Assembly (NCBI RefSeq): GCF_014192395.1
Contig: NZ_JACHXW010000004.1
Location: 287,331 to 351,330 of the forward strand
Direction of reading: 5' to 3'
DNA: 64,000 bases
From: Paenibacillus endophyticus
GTDB lineage: Bacteria; Bacillota; Bacilli; Paenibacillales; Paenibacillaceae
Within the stretch, counting starts at the first letter, position 1, and each line of letters begins with the position of its first letter. A model generated the notes under the pieces. It saw only the letters and a program-made list of their open reading frames with translations, did not search any database and was not told where the DNA came from. Made by a program: the position numbers and the translations under genes. Shown piece by piece: positions 35,378 to 43,522 of the stretch.

Positions 35378-36247
35378 TTATTCGGTTGCCGCTTTCTGCT
35401 TCGATAACCACGTCGTTAGCTGGTCAATCTCTTCTGCGGACAATGTTTCAGCGAATGCTGGCATCCCGTTTCGACCGTTGGTAACAACTTCTACAAGCTG
35501 CTCCTTGGTCATGTGGTCACCAACGCCGACAAGGCTAGGTACGGAACCTTGACCTTTCAGATCGGCTGCATGACAGCTTACACATTGCGCTTGCTTTGCA
35601 ATGTCCATTGCTGGATCGTTTGCATCAACAAGTGCTGCCTCTACAGCGGGTTTTGTATAGTTCGGGCGTTCTTGACCCGCTTCCGCGGCTTCTCTCGCCT
35701 TTTCTTCACGTTCGATATGCTCTGGCACTTGACCATTGATCTCCAGCTGATGCTGGTAGTGATCCCATGAAACGACTGTCAAGTAAACACAAGCAATCAG
35801 CGTCAGCCCCATCAAGGATGATGCGATAGGACGACGGTAGAAACGGCGTTCTTTACCTGTATCCAAGAACGGCGCCAATAGCAAGGCTCCGAACATAACG
35901 CCAGGTATTCCTACAGTACCGAGCAGGATGTAATCCTGAGATACGTATGGATATTTCAGAAATTGATACAAGAACAAGAAATACCAGTCCGGCATTGGTA
36001 TGAATGCCGCGTTCGTTGGATCTGCTGGATAACCGAGCGGTGCCGGCTCAGCAATGACCCACACTAGAAAACCGACCAATACGACGCAGCCGACCATCCA
36101 TTCTTTAAGTAGGAAGTTCGGAATAAAAGCTTCCGATTTCCCTGGGAAGGATGTGTAGTCTGGCGGAATGTTCGGATGGTTGCTTTTCTTTACACGCGAG
36201 TCGCCTACAAAGACAACCTTCTCGTTCGAATTATGACCATGCGCCAT
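35378..36247 (-). CDS. qcrC: Menaquinol:cytochrome c reductase, cytochrome b/c fusion subunit
   Basis: A 289-residue subunit of the Bacillus-type bc complex. The N-terminal part corresponds to cytochrome b subunit IV, with three membrane helices (WMVGCVVLVGFLVWVIAEP, ILLGTVGIPGVMFGALLLAP, LMGLTLIACVYLTVVSWDHY); the C-terminal part is a cytochrome c domain with one heme site (QCVSCHAADLKGQG) and an axial Met in NGMPAF. It accepts electrons from the Rieske protein and passes them on at the outer membrane face. Third gene of qcrABC. Confidence 0.93.
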   Translation of the reverse strand: MAHGHNSNEKVVFVGDSRVKKSNHPNIPPDYTSFPGKSEAFIPNFLLKEWMVGCVVLVGFLVWVIAEPAPLGYPADPTNAAFIPMPDWYFLFLYQFLKYPYVSQDYILLGTVGIPGVMFGALLLAPFLDTGKERRFYRRPIASSLMGLTLIACVYLTVVSWDHYQHQLEINGQVPEHIEREEKAREAAEAGQERPNYTKPAVEAALVDANDPAMDIAKQAQCVSCHAADLKGQGSVPSLVGVGDHMTKEQLVEVVTNGRNGMPAFAETLSAEEIDQLTTWLSKQKAATE

Positions 36248-36265
36248 AAGTAAGCCTCCCTTCGC

Positions 36266-36943
36266 TTAAAGTGGTCCCGAAATACCTTGTTTCCGAATCA
36301 TAATAAAGTGCGCTGCCAACATGGCAATCAATGCGCCAGGCAAGAAGAATACATGGATCGCAAAGAAACGTGTTAGCGTTTGCGCGCCTACGATATCGCC
36401 CCCGTATAGGAATGAAGCGAGATATGGTCCGATTACCGGTACGGATTCAGCAATTTGGACACCAACCTTTGTTGCGTAGTAAGCTTTGTTATCCCAAGGA
36501 AGCAGGTATCCCGTGAATCCTAGGCCTAACATGATAAAGAAGATCAGCATTCCGACAACCCAGTTCATTTCGCGCGGTGCCTTGTAAGAACCGGTAAAAA
36601 ACACTCGAAGGGTATGTAGGAACATCATTACGATTACTAAGCTTGCCCCAAAATGGTGCATGCCTCGTACAATTTGTCCGAATGCCACTTTATGCTGCAG
36701 ATAGTCAACGCTGGAATACGCGTTAATGATATCTGGAACATAATACATCGTTAAAAACATACCAGACAAAATTTGGATGACTGTAATGAAAAACGTCAAT
36801 CCGCCGAAACAATAAACGAATGCGGAAAAATGATGCGCCGGGTTGACGTGCTCAGGCACTTCATGGTCAGCTACATCTCTCCACAATGGCGTAATGTCAA
36901 GACGTTCGTCGATCCAGTTGTATACACTTTTAAACATCTGCAA
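36266..36943 (-). CDS. qcrB: Menaquinol:cytochrome c reductase, cytochrome b6 subunit
   Basis: A 225-residue b6-type cytochrome with four membrane helices. Heme-ligand histidines are in RGMHHFGASLVIVMMFLHTL and FFAIHVFFLPGALIAMLAAH, with GFTGYLLPWDNKAYYATKVG after the second helix, as in cytochrome b6. It oxidises menaquinol. It starts 10 bp after qcrA. Confidence 0.95.
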   Translation of the reverse strand: MQMFKSVYNWIDERLDITPLWRDVADHEVPEHVNPAHHFSAFVYCFGGLTFFITVIQILSGMFLTMYYVPDIINAYSSVDYLQHKVAFGQIVRGMHHFGASLVIVMMFLHTLRVFFTGSYKAPREMNWVVGMLIFFIMLGLGFTGYLLPWDNKAYYATKVGVQIAESVPVIGPYLASFLYGGDIVGAQTLTRFFAIHVFFLPGALIAMLAAHFIMIRKQGISGPL

Positions 36944-36953
36944 TACGCCCTCC

Positions 36954-37487
36954 TTAACTCGTTCTTGTATTCGGCATTACTGGACCCAAGTATACGAATC
37001 CGTTCTCAAGCTTCACTTCATACTCATCCAAAGGATTCGGAGCGACGGTAATGTTCTTCCCGTCTTTCGTATAACGTGCGTCATGACAAGGACAATCATA
37101 CTCATTTTGGCCTTTTGTGTTCCAGCCGATCGTACAGCCCAAGTGCTTACAAACTGGTGAAAGCGCGAAAATCTTTCCGTTCGCATCCTTCGAAATCCAA
37201 GCTGCAAGTTCAGGGTCGCTGACGTACCAACCGTCGATCTGATGAATTTTAAATTTAAATTCTTGCGGCTCGTTCGTAATTTTGCTCTCTTCCACAACTT
37301 TTACGTAAGTGCCCTCACCCTTTTTTTCCAAGAGCGGGTCCACTGCGAAACGAACCATTGGCAATACCGCGCCGCCCATCATAAATGCTGTCGTGCCGCC
37401 AAGCGTATATGACAAAAATTGACGCCGGGACATTTCTTTGCGCTGAACCGGTCGATGCGCGGTCTCGTGTTGTTCATGGTTACTCAT
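36954..37487 (-). CDS. qcrA: Menaquinol:cytochrome c reductase, Rieske iron-sulfur subunit
   Basis: A 177-residue Rieske protein. The 2Fe-2S ligands are in Cys113-x-His115 (PVCKHLGC, with Cys118) and Cys132/His135 (DCPCHDARY, with Cys134). A twin-arginine type N-terminus, SRRQFLSYTLGG (residues 20-31), directs folded export and leaves a membrane anchor. First gene of the complex operon. Confidence 0.95.
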   Translation of the reverse strand: MSNHEQHETAHRPVQRKEMSRRQFLSYTLGGTTAFMMGGAVLPMVRFAVDPLLEKKGEGTYVKVVEESKITNEPQEFKFKIHQIDGWYVSDPELAAWISKDANGKIFALSPVCKHLGCTIGWNTKGQNEYDCPCHDARYTKDGKNITVAPNPLDEYEVKLENGFVYLGPVMPNTRTS

Positions 37488-37568
37488 CTTCTGTTCTAAC
37501 CCCCTTTGCCAACCATATCTCGCGTCTTGCCGCAGGGCAAAAACACATGACGAACTAGGACATAACTT

Positions 37569-37597
37569 ATAATAGCCTAGGTGCTAGGGAGCGTCAA
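37569..37597 (-). promoter_or_regulatory. Promoter of qcrABC
   Basis: On the minus strand -35 TTGACG (plus 37592-37597) and -10 TATTAT (plus 37569-37574) are separated by 17 bp, about 80 nt before qcrA. The rest of the 230-bp space up to the ypiF-like gene is AT-rich with no other site I can defend. Confidence 0.6.
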
Positions 37598-37719
37598 GAA
37601 TATGGCTTCATATTTGCAAGCTTATCAAAAACCCGTTCAATAATTTGTTATTATTTTGTCACATTTGACCTTGTCTGGCATTTGTTTTCCCCATATTTTG
37701 ATTATATTATACGACAATT

Positions 37720-38151
37720 TCAAGAAGTTGATGCAGCTTGTCCGCTCCAGAGCGCTCGTATGGCATCGGATATCTCTTTTTGCTGCGGAAGTCCTCCATC
37801 AGAACCAGGAGCGACCCACAAATCAACGGATGGACAATTCAGAATTAGGCTGGCGTCCGCCGTAGCAACGATAACATAACGAAAACCGAGTAATTTCACG
37901 GATGAGCACCAGTTGTTCAGATCCGCTGCAAGCTGCGTCCGATCTGAATGATAATGCCAAGCCGGATAAGTTACTACCCTTCCTTTGAATGGAATTTCTA
38001 TCACGTCCATCACATCTCTGAGCCTCTCCAGCCATTCAGTCGCTTCAAATGGCTTTACTGCTAACGTCATTCCGGTAATAGGCAGCAGGCATGTATCCAA
38101 GAACGGACTTAGCTCCTCCCACTGATCCTTTTCAATCTCGCTGAATTTCAT
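37720..38151 (-). CDS. YpiF-like protein (DUF2487)
   Basis: A 143-residue soluble protein that matches the DUF2487/YpiF family found upstream of qcrA in Bacillus. Recognisable are FLDTCLLPITG near the N-terminus, GRVVTYPAWHY, WCSSVKLLGFRYVIV and WVAPGSDG. Start is ATG 38151 after AGGAGTGA, 11 nt upstream; the longer frame from 38187 has no ribosome binding site. Function is unknown. Confidence 0.75.
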   Translation of the reverse strand: MKFSEIEKDQWEELSPFLDTCLLPITGMTLAVKPFEATEWLERLRDVMDVIEIPFKGRVVTYPAWHYHSDRTQLAADLNNWCSSVKLLGFRYVIVATADASLILNCPSVDLWVAPGSDGGLPQQKEISDAIRALWSGQAASTS

Positions 38152-38340
38152 CTTTTTACGGTCACTCCTAACATAATTGGCAGCCAAATAAACATCACAG
38201 CTCCTATGTTAAACCCAAACTCCGATCTTGCCAAACAAAAATGCAGAAAAAAGCCTTCCCGCTTGCAGAGCGAGCATACTTGCCCTGCCAAACTGGAAAG
38301 CTTTATACGCTGCCTCGGCCAATGACCTTGCAGCAATTCG

Positions 38341-38523
38341 TTATTTTCTTAATGCATTCAGCTGTTTTGCGAGACGGTAGAACGTATCCTCGTCACCTGC
38401 AGCCAGCGCTTTGTCAATTGCCGTATAAATTTGATTGGTTTGAAATTTCAATACAGCGTCATCCAGCACGAATTCTGCTGCCAAACCTAGCATCGCTTCA
38501 TACGTTACTTTCATTTTGTCCAT
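38341..38523 (-). CDS. IDEAL-domain small protein
   Basis: A 60-residue protein consisting almost wholly of an IDEAL domain (FVLDDAVLKFQTNQIYTAID, DKALAAGDEDTFYRLAKQLN). In B. subtilis this domain is the C-terminal part of YpiB, encoded near qcr; here it stands alone, the larger UPF0302 portion being absent. The start is ATG 38523, with GGAGG 9 nt upstream. The domain is usually a protein-binding module; its target here is unknown. Confidence 0.75.
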   Translation of the reverse strand: MDKMKVTYEAMLGLAAEFVLDDAVLKFQTNQIYTAIDKALAAGDEDTFYRLAKQLNALRK

Positions 38524-38545
38524 AGGATACACCTCCAAACCGGCG

Positions 38546-39052
38546 TTAAGAGATCCTATATTCCATTCCTTTAGTCACATAGCTCTCCATCGTCTTTCTC
38601 ATGCGAAGCAGATCGTCATCTGTCAATTCTCGTACGACTTTGGCAGGTGAACCAATTGATAGAGTATAGGCTGGTATTTTTTTATTCTCTGTAACAATCG
38701 AACCGGCTCCTATTAAAGCATATTCACCAATGTCTGCGCCGTTAAGTACGATTGCCCCCATTCCAATTAATGTGCCCTTGCCTACCGTACATCCGTGTAT
38801 AATAGCAGCATGTCCAATAGATACCTCATCTGCTAATAGAAGAGGCTGGTTCACATTTACATGACCGACAACTCCGTCTTGAATGTTGCAGCTATGTCCA
38901 ATGCGTATCGGCGCTAGGTCACCCCGCAGAACTGCATTGAACCAAACCGTGCTATTATCCGCAATCGATACGTCTCCGATTATTTTCGCACCTTCTGCTA
39001 GATATACACTCTGATGTACGTTCGGCTGTATGCCTTTATAAGGAATCAACAT
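38546..39052 (-). CDS. Gamma-carbonic anhydrase family protein (YtoA-like)
   Basis: A 168-residue left-handed beta-helix protein with hexapeptide repeats (VYLAEGAKIIGDVSIADN, IIHGCTVGKGTLIGMGAIVL). Candidate metal-ligand histidines are in VVGHVNVNQ and GHAAIIHG. Start ATG 39052 has GGGAG 8 nt upstream; the longer frame from 39079 begins without one. Homologues bind zinc or iron, but many have no proven carbonic anhydrase activity, so the enzymatic role is uncertain. Confidence 0.85.
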   Translation of the reverse strand: MLIPYKGIQPNVHQSVYLAEGAKIIGDVSIADNSTVWFNAVLRGDLAPIRIGHSCNIQDGVVGHVNVNQPLLLADEVSIGHAAIIHGCTVGKGTLIGMGAIVLNGADIGEYALIGAGSIVTENKKIPAYTLSIGSPAKVVRELTDDDLLRMRKTMESYVTKGMEYRIS

Positions 39053-39152
39053 AACCTTCACTCCCTTTGTTCGTTTCAAATAGCTAGGTTACTTCATTAC
39101 TTGCTTATACTCTAGCTTATATTGAATGATTCTCCAAGAGTGATGCCGCTAG

Positions 39153-40328
39153 TCAATGCAGCCGTACTGACTCCAAATCCTCCAGCCCGAGTCCGGATAC
39201 AATCGAGCGGCCGGCCTTGGTCATTCTAACAACCGCGCCGTTGATGGGATGCTCGCCGAGCCGAAGCAATCCCAAATGAACCATCATAGCCAAAATACGC
39301 TGCTCCAAAATCGTATCCGCATCATCATAGAAATAAGGCTTGATAAACGGAACGAGCACTGTTCTCAGCGAGTCAACCGTAACCCATTCCACCGTCAAGG
39401 CATTTATCCAATGGACAAGCGACAGCAGGTGCGTAATTGGCCCTTTATACAGCTTCAGCCAAAAGCGATAGATTTGTTCCGCCTCGCCTGCCGGCTTGCT
39501 CCGCATGCGTTCCTCGCCGAGGCCTGTAATGCTGAGCTGCGTCTGGTTCTCCGTTATGTAATTGGCGAAATAGCAGTAATCGTAAATAAATGATAATCGA
39601 TTCGGATAATGGTTGAAATGCCTCCCATAGCCGAAACGCCACGCCCCCTTGGTTGGCAGTTCTTCCTGAACGCCAAACTTTTCGAGCAGTTGCAAGGTAA
39701 ACCGTTTGTACATGGATCCGTCAGCCGTCAACTGAACCTCATTATGGTACATATAATGAAGCAAGTGTGTGATATCATCATGGATCAACATTTGTTCATC
39801 ACGGTAAACTGGCGGTTCTTCCGAATAGGCAAGGTCAGAAGCAAATCTTCTTGCAAGCGTGTCTCGGAACCGTGCTTTCAGATCATTTGGAACCTGGAAC
39901 AAATATCTGCTCGGTCCGCTGAAACCATTGAATAACCAGCCTTGCTGCTTGAATTTCACAATCATTTCACGCGGGCTTAGAGGCACTGCTTCCTCTATTT
40001 TTTTCTTTTTCGAGCGTTTGGCTTTCGGCTGCGGCTCGGGCTCTTGTTTACTGGCATCTTCCCCAAACCGACTCTGTTGAACGCGTGCAAGCAAATCCTC
40101 CAGGCTGAAGGAATTGCGCGCTTCGAACAGCAAAGAGTTCAAAAACCTTAAATCCTCCATCTTCATGCTGCTAATTTGCGCTTCAAAGACATCATTTCGA
40201 CTTACGGTAGAGAGAATGGATTGAATCAAATCGTTTTTTGAATGGCCGTTGCACTCGCATCGATAAACGTCAGCAATGCTGCTTAGCTGCTTTATGTCGG
40301 CATAACCTAGCATATCCGATAAATTCAT
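39153..40328 (-). CDS. Large conserved-looking protein of unknown function
   Basis: A 391-residue soluble protein that I do not recognise. The N-terminal ~55 residues look like a small helical SAP-like domain (SMLGYADIK, NGHSKNDLIQSILS); a basic KRSKKKK stretch near residue 110 follows, then a longer alpha-helical body. The end (LEQRILAMMVHLGLLRLGEH, GAVVRMTKAGRSIVSGLGLE) resembles a winged-helix module. The organisation recalls helicase-associated or DNA-binding adaptors, but no catalytic motif is present. It is a single gene flanked by gaps. Confidence 0.7.
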   Translation of the reverse strand: MNLSDMLGYADIKQLSSIADVYRCECNGHSKNDLIQSILSTVSRNDVFEAQISSMKMEDLRFLNSLLFEARNSFSLEDLLARVQQSRFGEDASKQEPEPQPKAKRSKKKKIEEAVPLSPREMIVKFKQQGWLFNGFSGPSRYLFQVPNDLKARFRDTLARRFASDLAYSEEPPVYRDEQMLIHDDITHLLHYMYHNEVQLTADGSMYKRFTLQLLEKFGVQEELPTKGAWRFGYGRHFNHYPNRLSFIYDYCYFANYITENQTQLSITGLGEERMRSKPAGEAEQIYRFWLKLYKGPITHLLSLVHWINALTVEWVTVDSLRTVLVPFIKPYFYDDADTILEQRILAMMVHLGLLRLGEHPINGAVVRMTKAGRSIVSGLGLEDLESVRLH

Positions 40329-40470
40329 GGCTCTCTCCTTTCTGCAGGAACATTCGCTAGATGGTCCGCGATCCGTTACGTAAGCGTGTTGTGCAATGGA
40401 TAAGCGTCTGTTGATTACATTATGGGAAAAATTCTATCGTTTTATAACCTGTCGCACTGAAAGATTGTAT

Positions 40471-40513
40471 AAAAAATGAGCTCTCTCCTTTACGTGTAAA
40501 GGAAAAAGCTCAT
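40471..40513 (-). terminator. Terminator of the histidine-phosphatase gene
   Basis: A long stem with outer arms ATGAGCT and AGCTCAT and inner CTCCTTTAC/GTAAAGGA pairing, followed on the minus strand by six T residues. The 140 bp between it and the 391-residue gene hold nothing else that I can support. Confidence 0.75.
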
Positions 40514-40524
40514 TAAGCGAACAA

Positions 40525-41103
40525 TTATGTTTGCAAATGGATCGTACAATTATAAAGCTGAGGATGCCAGCTATCATCCCTGAGCTCCAAGATGGAGTAG
40601 GATAAATTAGATAAGTATTGATCCTCTAGATCTGAGCAAACTTCTGCTAGTATTTGAGCCAAAAAACTGCCATGGGAGACGACAAGCAAATTGCGGTCAG
40701 GAAACGTCGTCTTCCAATCATTTATAGCACTTAAGCCCCGCTTCCTAACCTCTTCATTCGACTCTACACCATCAGCCACTTCGCGCCAATTGGTACCCCA
40801 GCGTTCATGACGCTCCTGCTCTTTCGTTCCTTCGACTTCACCGAAAAACCGTTCCCGAAGCCGCGGGTCGCTGTCCAGAAGCGGAATGTTCAGTCTCTCC
40901 GCTATAATCTTTGCTGTTGCGTTAGCTCTTTGCAGATCGCTTGAAATAACCGCATCCCATATTCGAGCCTCACGGCTCAAACGCTCAGCTAACGAGATTG
41001 CCTGCGAAATGCCTTCCTGATTCAATGGAATATCGGTTTGGCCTTGTATTCTGCCATCCTTATTCCAATCTGTTTTGCCATGCCGTACCAAGCCGATTAA
41101 CAT
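40525..41103 (-). CDS. Histidine phosphatase family protein
   Basis: A 192-residue phosphoglycerate-mutase-fold phosphatase. The phosphohistidine motif is LVRHGKTDWN at the N-terminus, with later RERFFGEVEG and VVSHGSFLAQI supplying the second catalytic histidine. Start ATG 41103 follows AAGGAG by 11 nt. The family includes RNA, sugar and nucleotide phosphatases; the substrate is unknown. It follows the anti-sigma gene but a terminator separates them. Confidence 0.88.
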   Translation of the reverse strand: MLIGLVRHGKTDWNKDGRIQGQTDIPLNQEGISQAISLAERLSREARIWDAVISSDLQRANATAKIIAERLNIPLLDSDPRLRERFFGEVEGTKEQERHERWGTNWREVADGVESNEEVRKRGLSAINDWKTTFPDRNLLVVSHGSFLAQILAEVCSDLEDQYLSNLSYSILELRDDSWHPQLYNCTIHLQT

Positions 41104-41136
41104 GCTGCATGCAGCTCCTTCATCTATATAGATACA

Positions 41137-41160
41137 ATAAAAAAGCCCCCATAGGAGCTT
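41137..41160 (-). terminator. Terminator of the sigma/anti-sigma operon
   Basis: Arms AAGCCCC and GGAGCTT around a short loop (41143-41160, one G-T pair) form a stem that on the minus strand runs into a six-T tract. Confidence 0.7.
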
Positions 41161-41175
41161 CATATCAGGCCATGT

Positions 41176-41781
41176 TTAGCTTCGCGTCCGCGATAGCCAA
41201 TTCAAGATTAACAATGTCATAATAATACCGAGCAAAGATAAAGCAACATAATATTGCGGAAAAGCAGGCATCACCTTTAAAACGAATGGATCGCTGATGC
41301 TTGCAACGGGAACCTCGGCATAAAATCCAGCCGCGGATACCAAACCATCTCCTGAAGCGTTCGCCGTATCCATCAAACCGCTTAAATCCGCGATCTCGGC
41401 TTGCGAAGCACCGCTTTGACCATCGAATACAAAAACGAAAAATGCACTAGCAAACATCGCCATGCATGCAGCAACGATTAACGCGATATTGCGGCGAAAA
41501 TTTTTGGAGAATTGGTAGCTCTTATGAGGTACGGGCATGAGCCAAGATTCTTCCGCATAAATCCGATCCATAACGCTCCGGTTCATATGCTCGATCGGTC
41601 CTAGACTTTCCTCATCCTCCGATAGAAAACGAATCATCTCCTCGCTCTCTTCCCAAAGCTGAAACTGCTCCGCACATGATTTACACTGCTGCATATGAGT
41701 GTCGATCGCTATTCGTACCTCATCATGCTCAGGTAAATCCCAATATTCGCCGAATTTGTCTTGCGCATCGTTGCAATTCAT
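41176..41781 (-). CDS. Zinc-finger anti-sigma factor, single-pass membrane
   Basis: A 201-residue protein with an N-terminal zinc-binding anti-sigma motif (HMQQCKSC, HxxxCxxC), a cytoplasmic helical region, one transmembrane helix (NIALIVAACMAMFASAFFVFV), an external segment, and a second hydrophobic C-terminal segment (YVALSLLGIIMTLLILNWL). It overlaps the sigma factor gene by 4 bp. It most likely binds and sequesters the ECF sigma factor until an envelope signal triggers its proteolysis or rearrangement. Confidence 0.88.
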   Translation of the reverse strand: MNCNDAQDKFGEYWDLPEHDEVRIAIDTHMQQCKSCAEQFQLWEESEEMIRFLSEDEESLGPIEHMNRSVMDRIYAEESWLMPVPHKSYQFSKNFRRNIALIVAACMAMFASAFFVFVFDGQSGASQAEIADLSGLMDTANASGDGLVSAAGFYAEVPVASISDPFVLKVMPAFPQYYVALSLLGIIMTLLILNWLSRTRS

Positions 41782-42374
41782 CTCGTATTCATCCCTTCAA
41801 ATTCTTCCAGCAGCGGCGATTGACCGAAATAAGGTTCCAGCTGCGCCTTTACGCTTGCTCTAGCCCGGAAAAGCAGTGATTTAACGGAACTGACCGTCTG
41901 TCCCAAAATATTAGCGATTTCCTGATAGTCTAGCTGGTCATATTCCCGAAGAATAAGAGCCGAGCGTTGTTTCTCTGGCAAGTTATTAATCGCCTCACGA
42001 ACCATAGCCATTCGTTCTTTCCTCAGCACCTGCTGCTCCGGTACCGCATCAAGCGCTGCAACAGGCTCGAAGCCGGATTCATCGAGTGAAACATTAGCCG
42101 ATTTCTGCTTGCGAAGCTCACTCAGCACCGTATTGCGAGCAATCGTATATAGCCACGTCGAAAAAGAAGCATCCAGTTCGCGAAAAGAATGGAGGCTGCG
42201 GTATGCTTTATAAAAGGTTTCGGAGCACAAATCCTCTGCTAGCAGCTCAAGCTTCGCGCTCTTTAACATATGATAGATAAAGGCTAATATTTTACGCTGA
42301 TAGCGCCGCATAAGCTCGGAGTACAGCTCGACGTTGCCATCCTTGATCTCACGTATTAATTGGGAATCAGTCAT
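41778..42374 (-). CDS. ECF RNA polymerase sigma factor
   Basis: A 198-residue extracytoplasmic-function sigma factor. Region 2 is visible as YQRKILAFIYHMLKSAKLEL..EDLCSETFYKAY with FSTWLYTIARNTV, and region 4 as NLPEKQRSALILREYDQLDY followed by IANILGQTVSSVKSLLFRAR. Paired by overlap with a zinc-finger anti-sigma. Group cannot be assigned by eye. It probably drives its own promoter, see the candidate site just upstream. Confidence 0.92.
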   Translation of the reverse strand: MTDSQLIREIKDGNVELYSELMRRYQRKILAFIYHMLKSAKLELLAEDLCSETFYKAYRSLHSFRELDASFSTWLYTIARNTVLSELRKQKSANVSLDESGFEPVAALDAVPEQQVLRKERMAMVREAINNLPEKQRSALILREYDQLDYQEIANILGQTVSSVKSLLFRARASVKAQLEPYFGQSPLLEEFEGMNTR

Positions 42375-42404
42375 GACAGGCGAACCTCCTCCACCTGCGG
42401 ATTA

Positions 42405-42453
42405 TTCCCGGGCCGCTATACTACATTGTACCGGGCCGGGAACGAAAAGTTGC
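42405..42453 (-). promoter_or_regulatory. Candidate autoregulatory ECF promoter within an inverted repeat
   Basis: On the minus strand GCAACT (plus 42448-42453) and GTACAA (plus 42426-42431) lie 16 bp apart, which is the AAC/GTA-type layout typical of ECF promoters, ahead of the sigma factor gene. Around the -10 lies a GC-rich imperfect inverted repeat, TTCCCGGGCC (42405-42414) and GGGCCGGGAA (42433-42442). The strand is AT-rich otherwise. Confidence 0.4.
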
Positions 42454-42580
42454 GGTCTTTATCATAATTAATTCAAAAATACGAGTATACATATTATTCG
42501 TGTCGCATGTGCAAATTCCTGCCTCTTTCGACAAAAGGATAAAATACAATATTTTTACAAATGAAACGTGAGCGTTAACG

Positions 42581-42610
42581 CAAAAAAACCAGTTTCCTAT
42601 CAAAACTGGT
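42581..42610 (-). terminator. Terminator of the TIM-barrel gene
   Basis: Perfect 9-bp stem AACCAGTTT (42586-42594) and AAACTGGTT (42602-42610), followed on the minus strand by a run of T. Confidence 0.8.
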
Positions 42611-42623
42611 TCACATACTCTCT

Positions 42624-43418
42624 TCATTGCTCCAATATCGTCGGCGCGAGAAACGGCATAACGAGATGCTTGACCTTCTCAAGCGCCATCCATGCATCGC
42701 CTGATCCTTCGTGGATCAATACATAAGAGCCATCATACCCTGCAGAGCGCGCAATTTCCATGCACTGCATGAAATCATTTTCGTCCAGCTGGCCATTCTC
42801 GTCATATTGCGGCTTGGCATGAATGGATACGCTAAAAGGAACCGTCATCGTCAAATCCTTATATTTGTTTTTTCCGGAAAAGTTCCCGAAATCCGTTATG
42901 AATGGCAGTTGAAAATTTGTCTGGCCAAGAAGCCGCAGGCAGCTGTCCCCGCTTGACGTGAGCGTTTTGAAGTTTTCCAGCACGACCTTAGTTTCAAGCA
43001 TGGCAGCATATTCATCAAGCTCCATTAAGCACCTAGCAACCCTTTGCATCGCAGCTTTGTCCGTGGCTAATGCCTCGCCGGCTATAATTCTAATTTGTTT
43101 GGCTCCAGCGATTGAAGCGATTTCGATCCATTCGCAAATATAGCGAAAATCTGCTTTCGCCTTGATTCTGTCATCACTCGATAGGTCTCCGTAATCCAGA
43201 AGCAGCGTGTCAAAGCTTATGCCGCTGTCCAAGAATGCATGTTTCAGGCGCAGCAAATAAGAGGTTTGGATCGACGGGAAATGAAAATGGCAAATTTCAA
43301 CGGCTTGATAGCCTCTCATCGACGCTTCCAAGGGCAAATCAAGCAAAGTTATCCGCTCAAGCTGCTGTTCATTCGAAGATATCCAATTCCGAACAGATAG
43401 ATAGGGCAAACGATTCAC
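42624..43418 (-). CDS. Sugar-phosphate isomerase/epimerase-like TIM-barrel protein
   Basis: About 264 residues, AP-endonuclease-2-like TIM barrel. Candidate metal-site residues: Glu in AVEICHFHFP, Glu in VVLENFKTL, Asp and His in ITDFGNFSG and SVSIHAKPQYDENG, and YVLIHEGSGD near the end. Such proteins isomerise sugars or sugar acids, but no specific substrate is suggested. Start codon is unclear: GTG 43418, TTG 43409 (GGAG 10 nt upstream) or TTG 43445. It is divergent from the damaged AraC gene, 77 bp away, and may have been its target. Confidence 0.7.
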   Translation of the reverse strand: MNRLPYLSVRNWISSNEQQLERITLLDLPLEASMRGYQAVEICHFHFPSIQTSYLLRLKHAFLDSGISFDTLLLDYGDLSSDDRIKAKADFRYICEWIEIASIAGAKQIRIIAGEALATDKAAMQRVARCLMELDEYAAMLETKVVLENFKTLTSSGDSCLRLLGQTNFQLPFITDFGNFSGKNKYKDLTMTVPFSVSIHAKPQYDENGQLDENDFMQCMEIARSAGYDGSYVLIHEGSGDAWMALEKVKHLVMPFLAPTILEQ

Positions 43419-43522
43419 TCTCCATCTTTTATAATGATAGAGCAATGTCTTGTTATTGTTATTATCATAAAATCACCTATAATAAAATGAACAAATCTTG
43501 CTCTACCTTATAAGGAGTTAGA

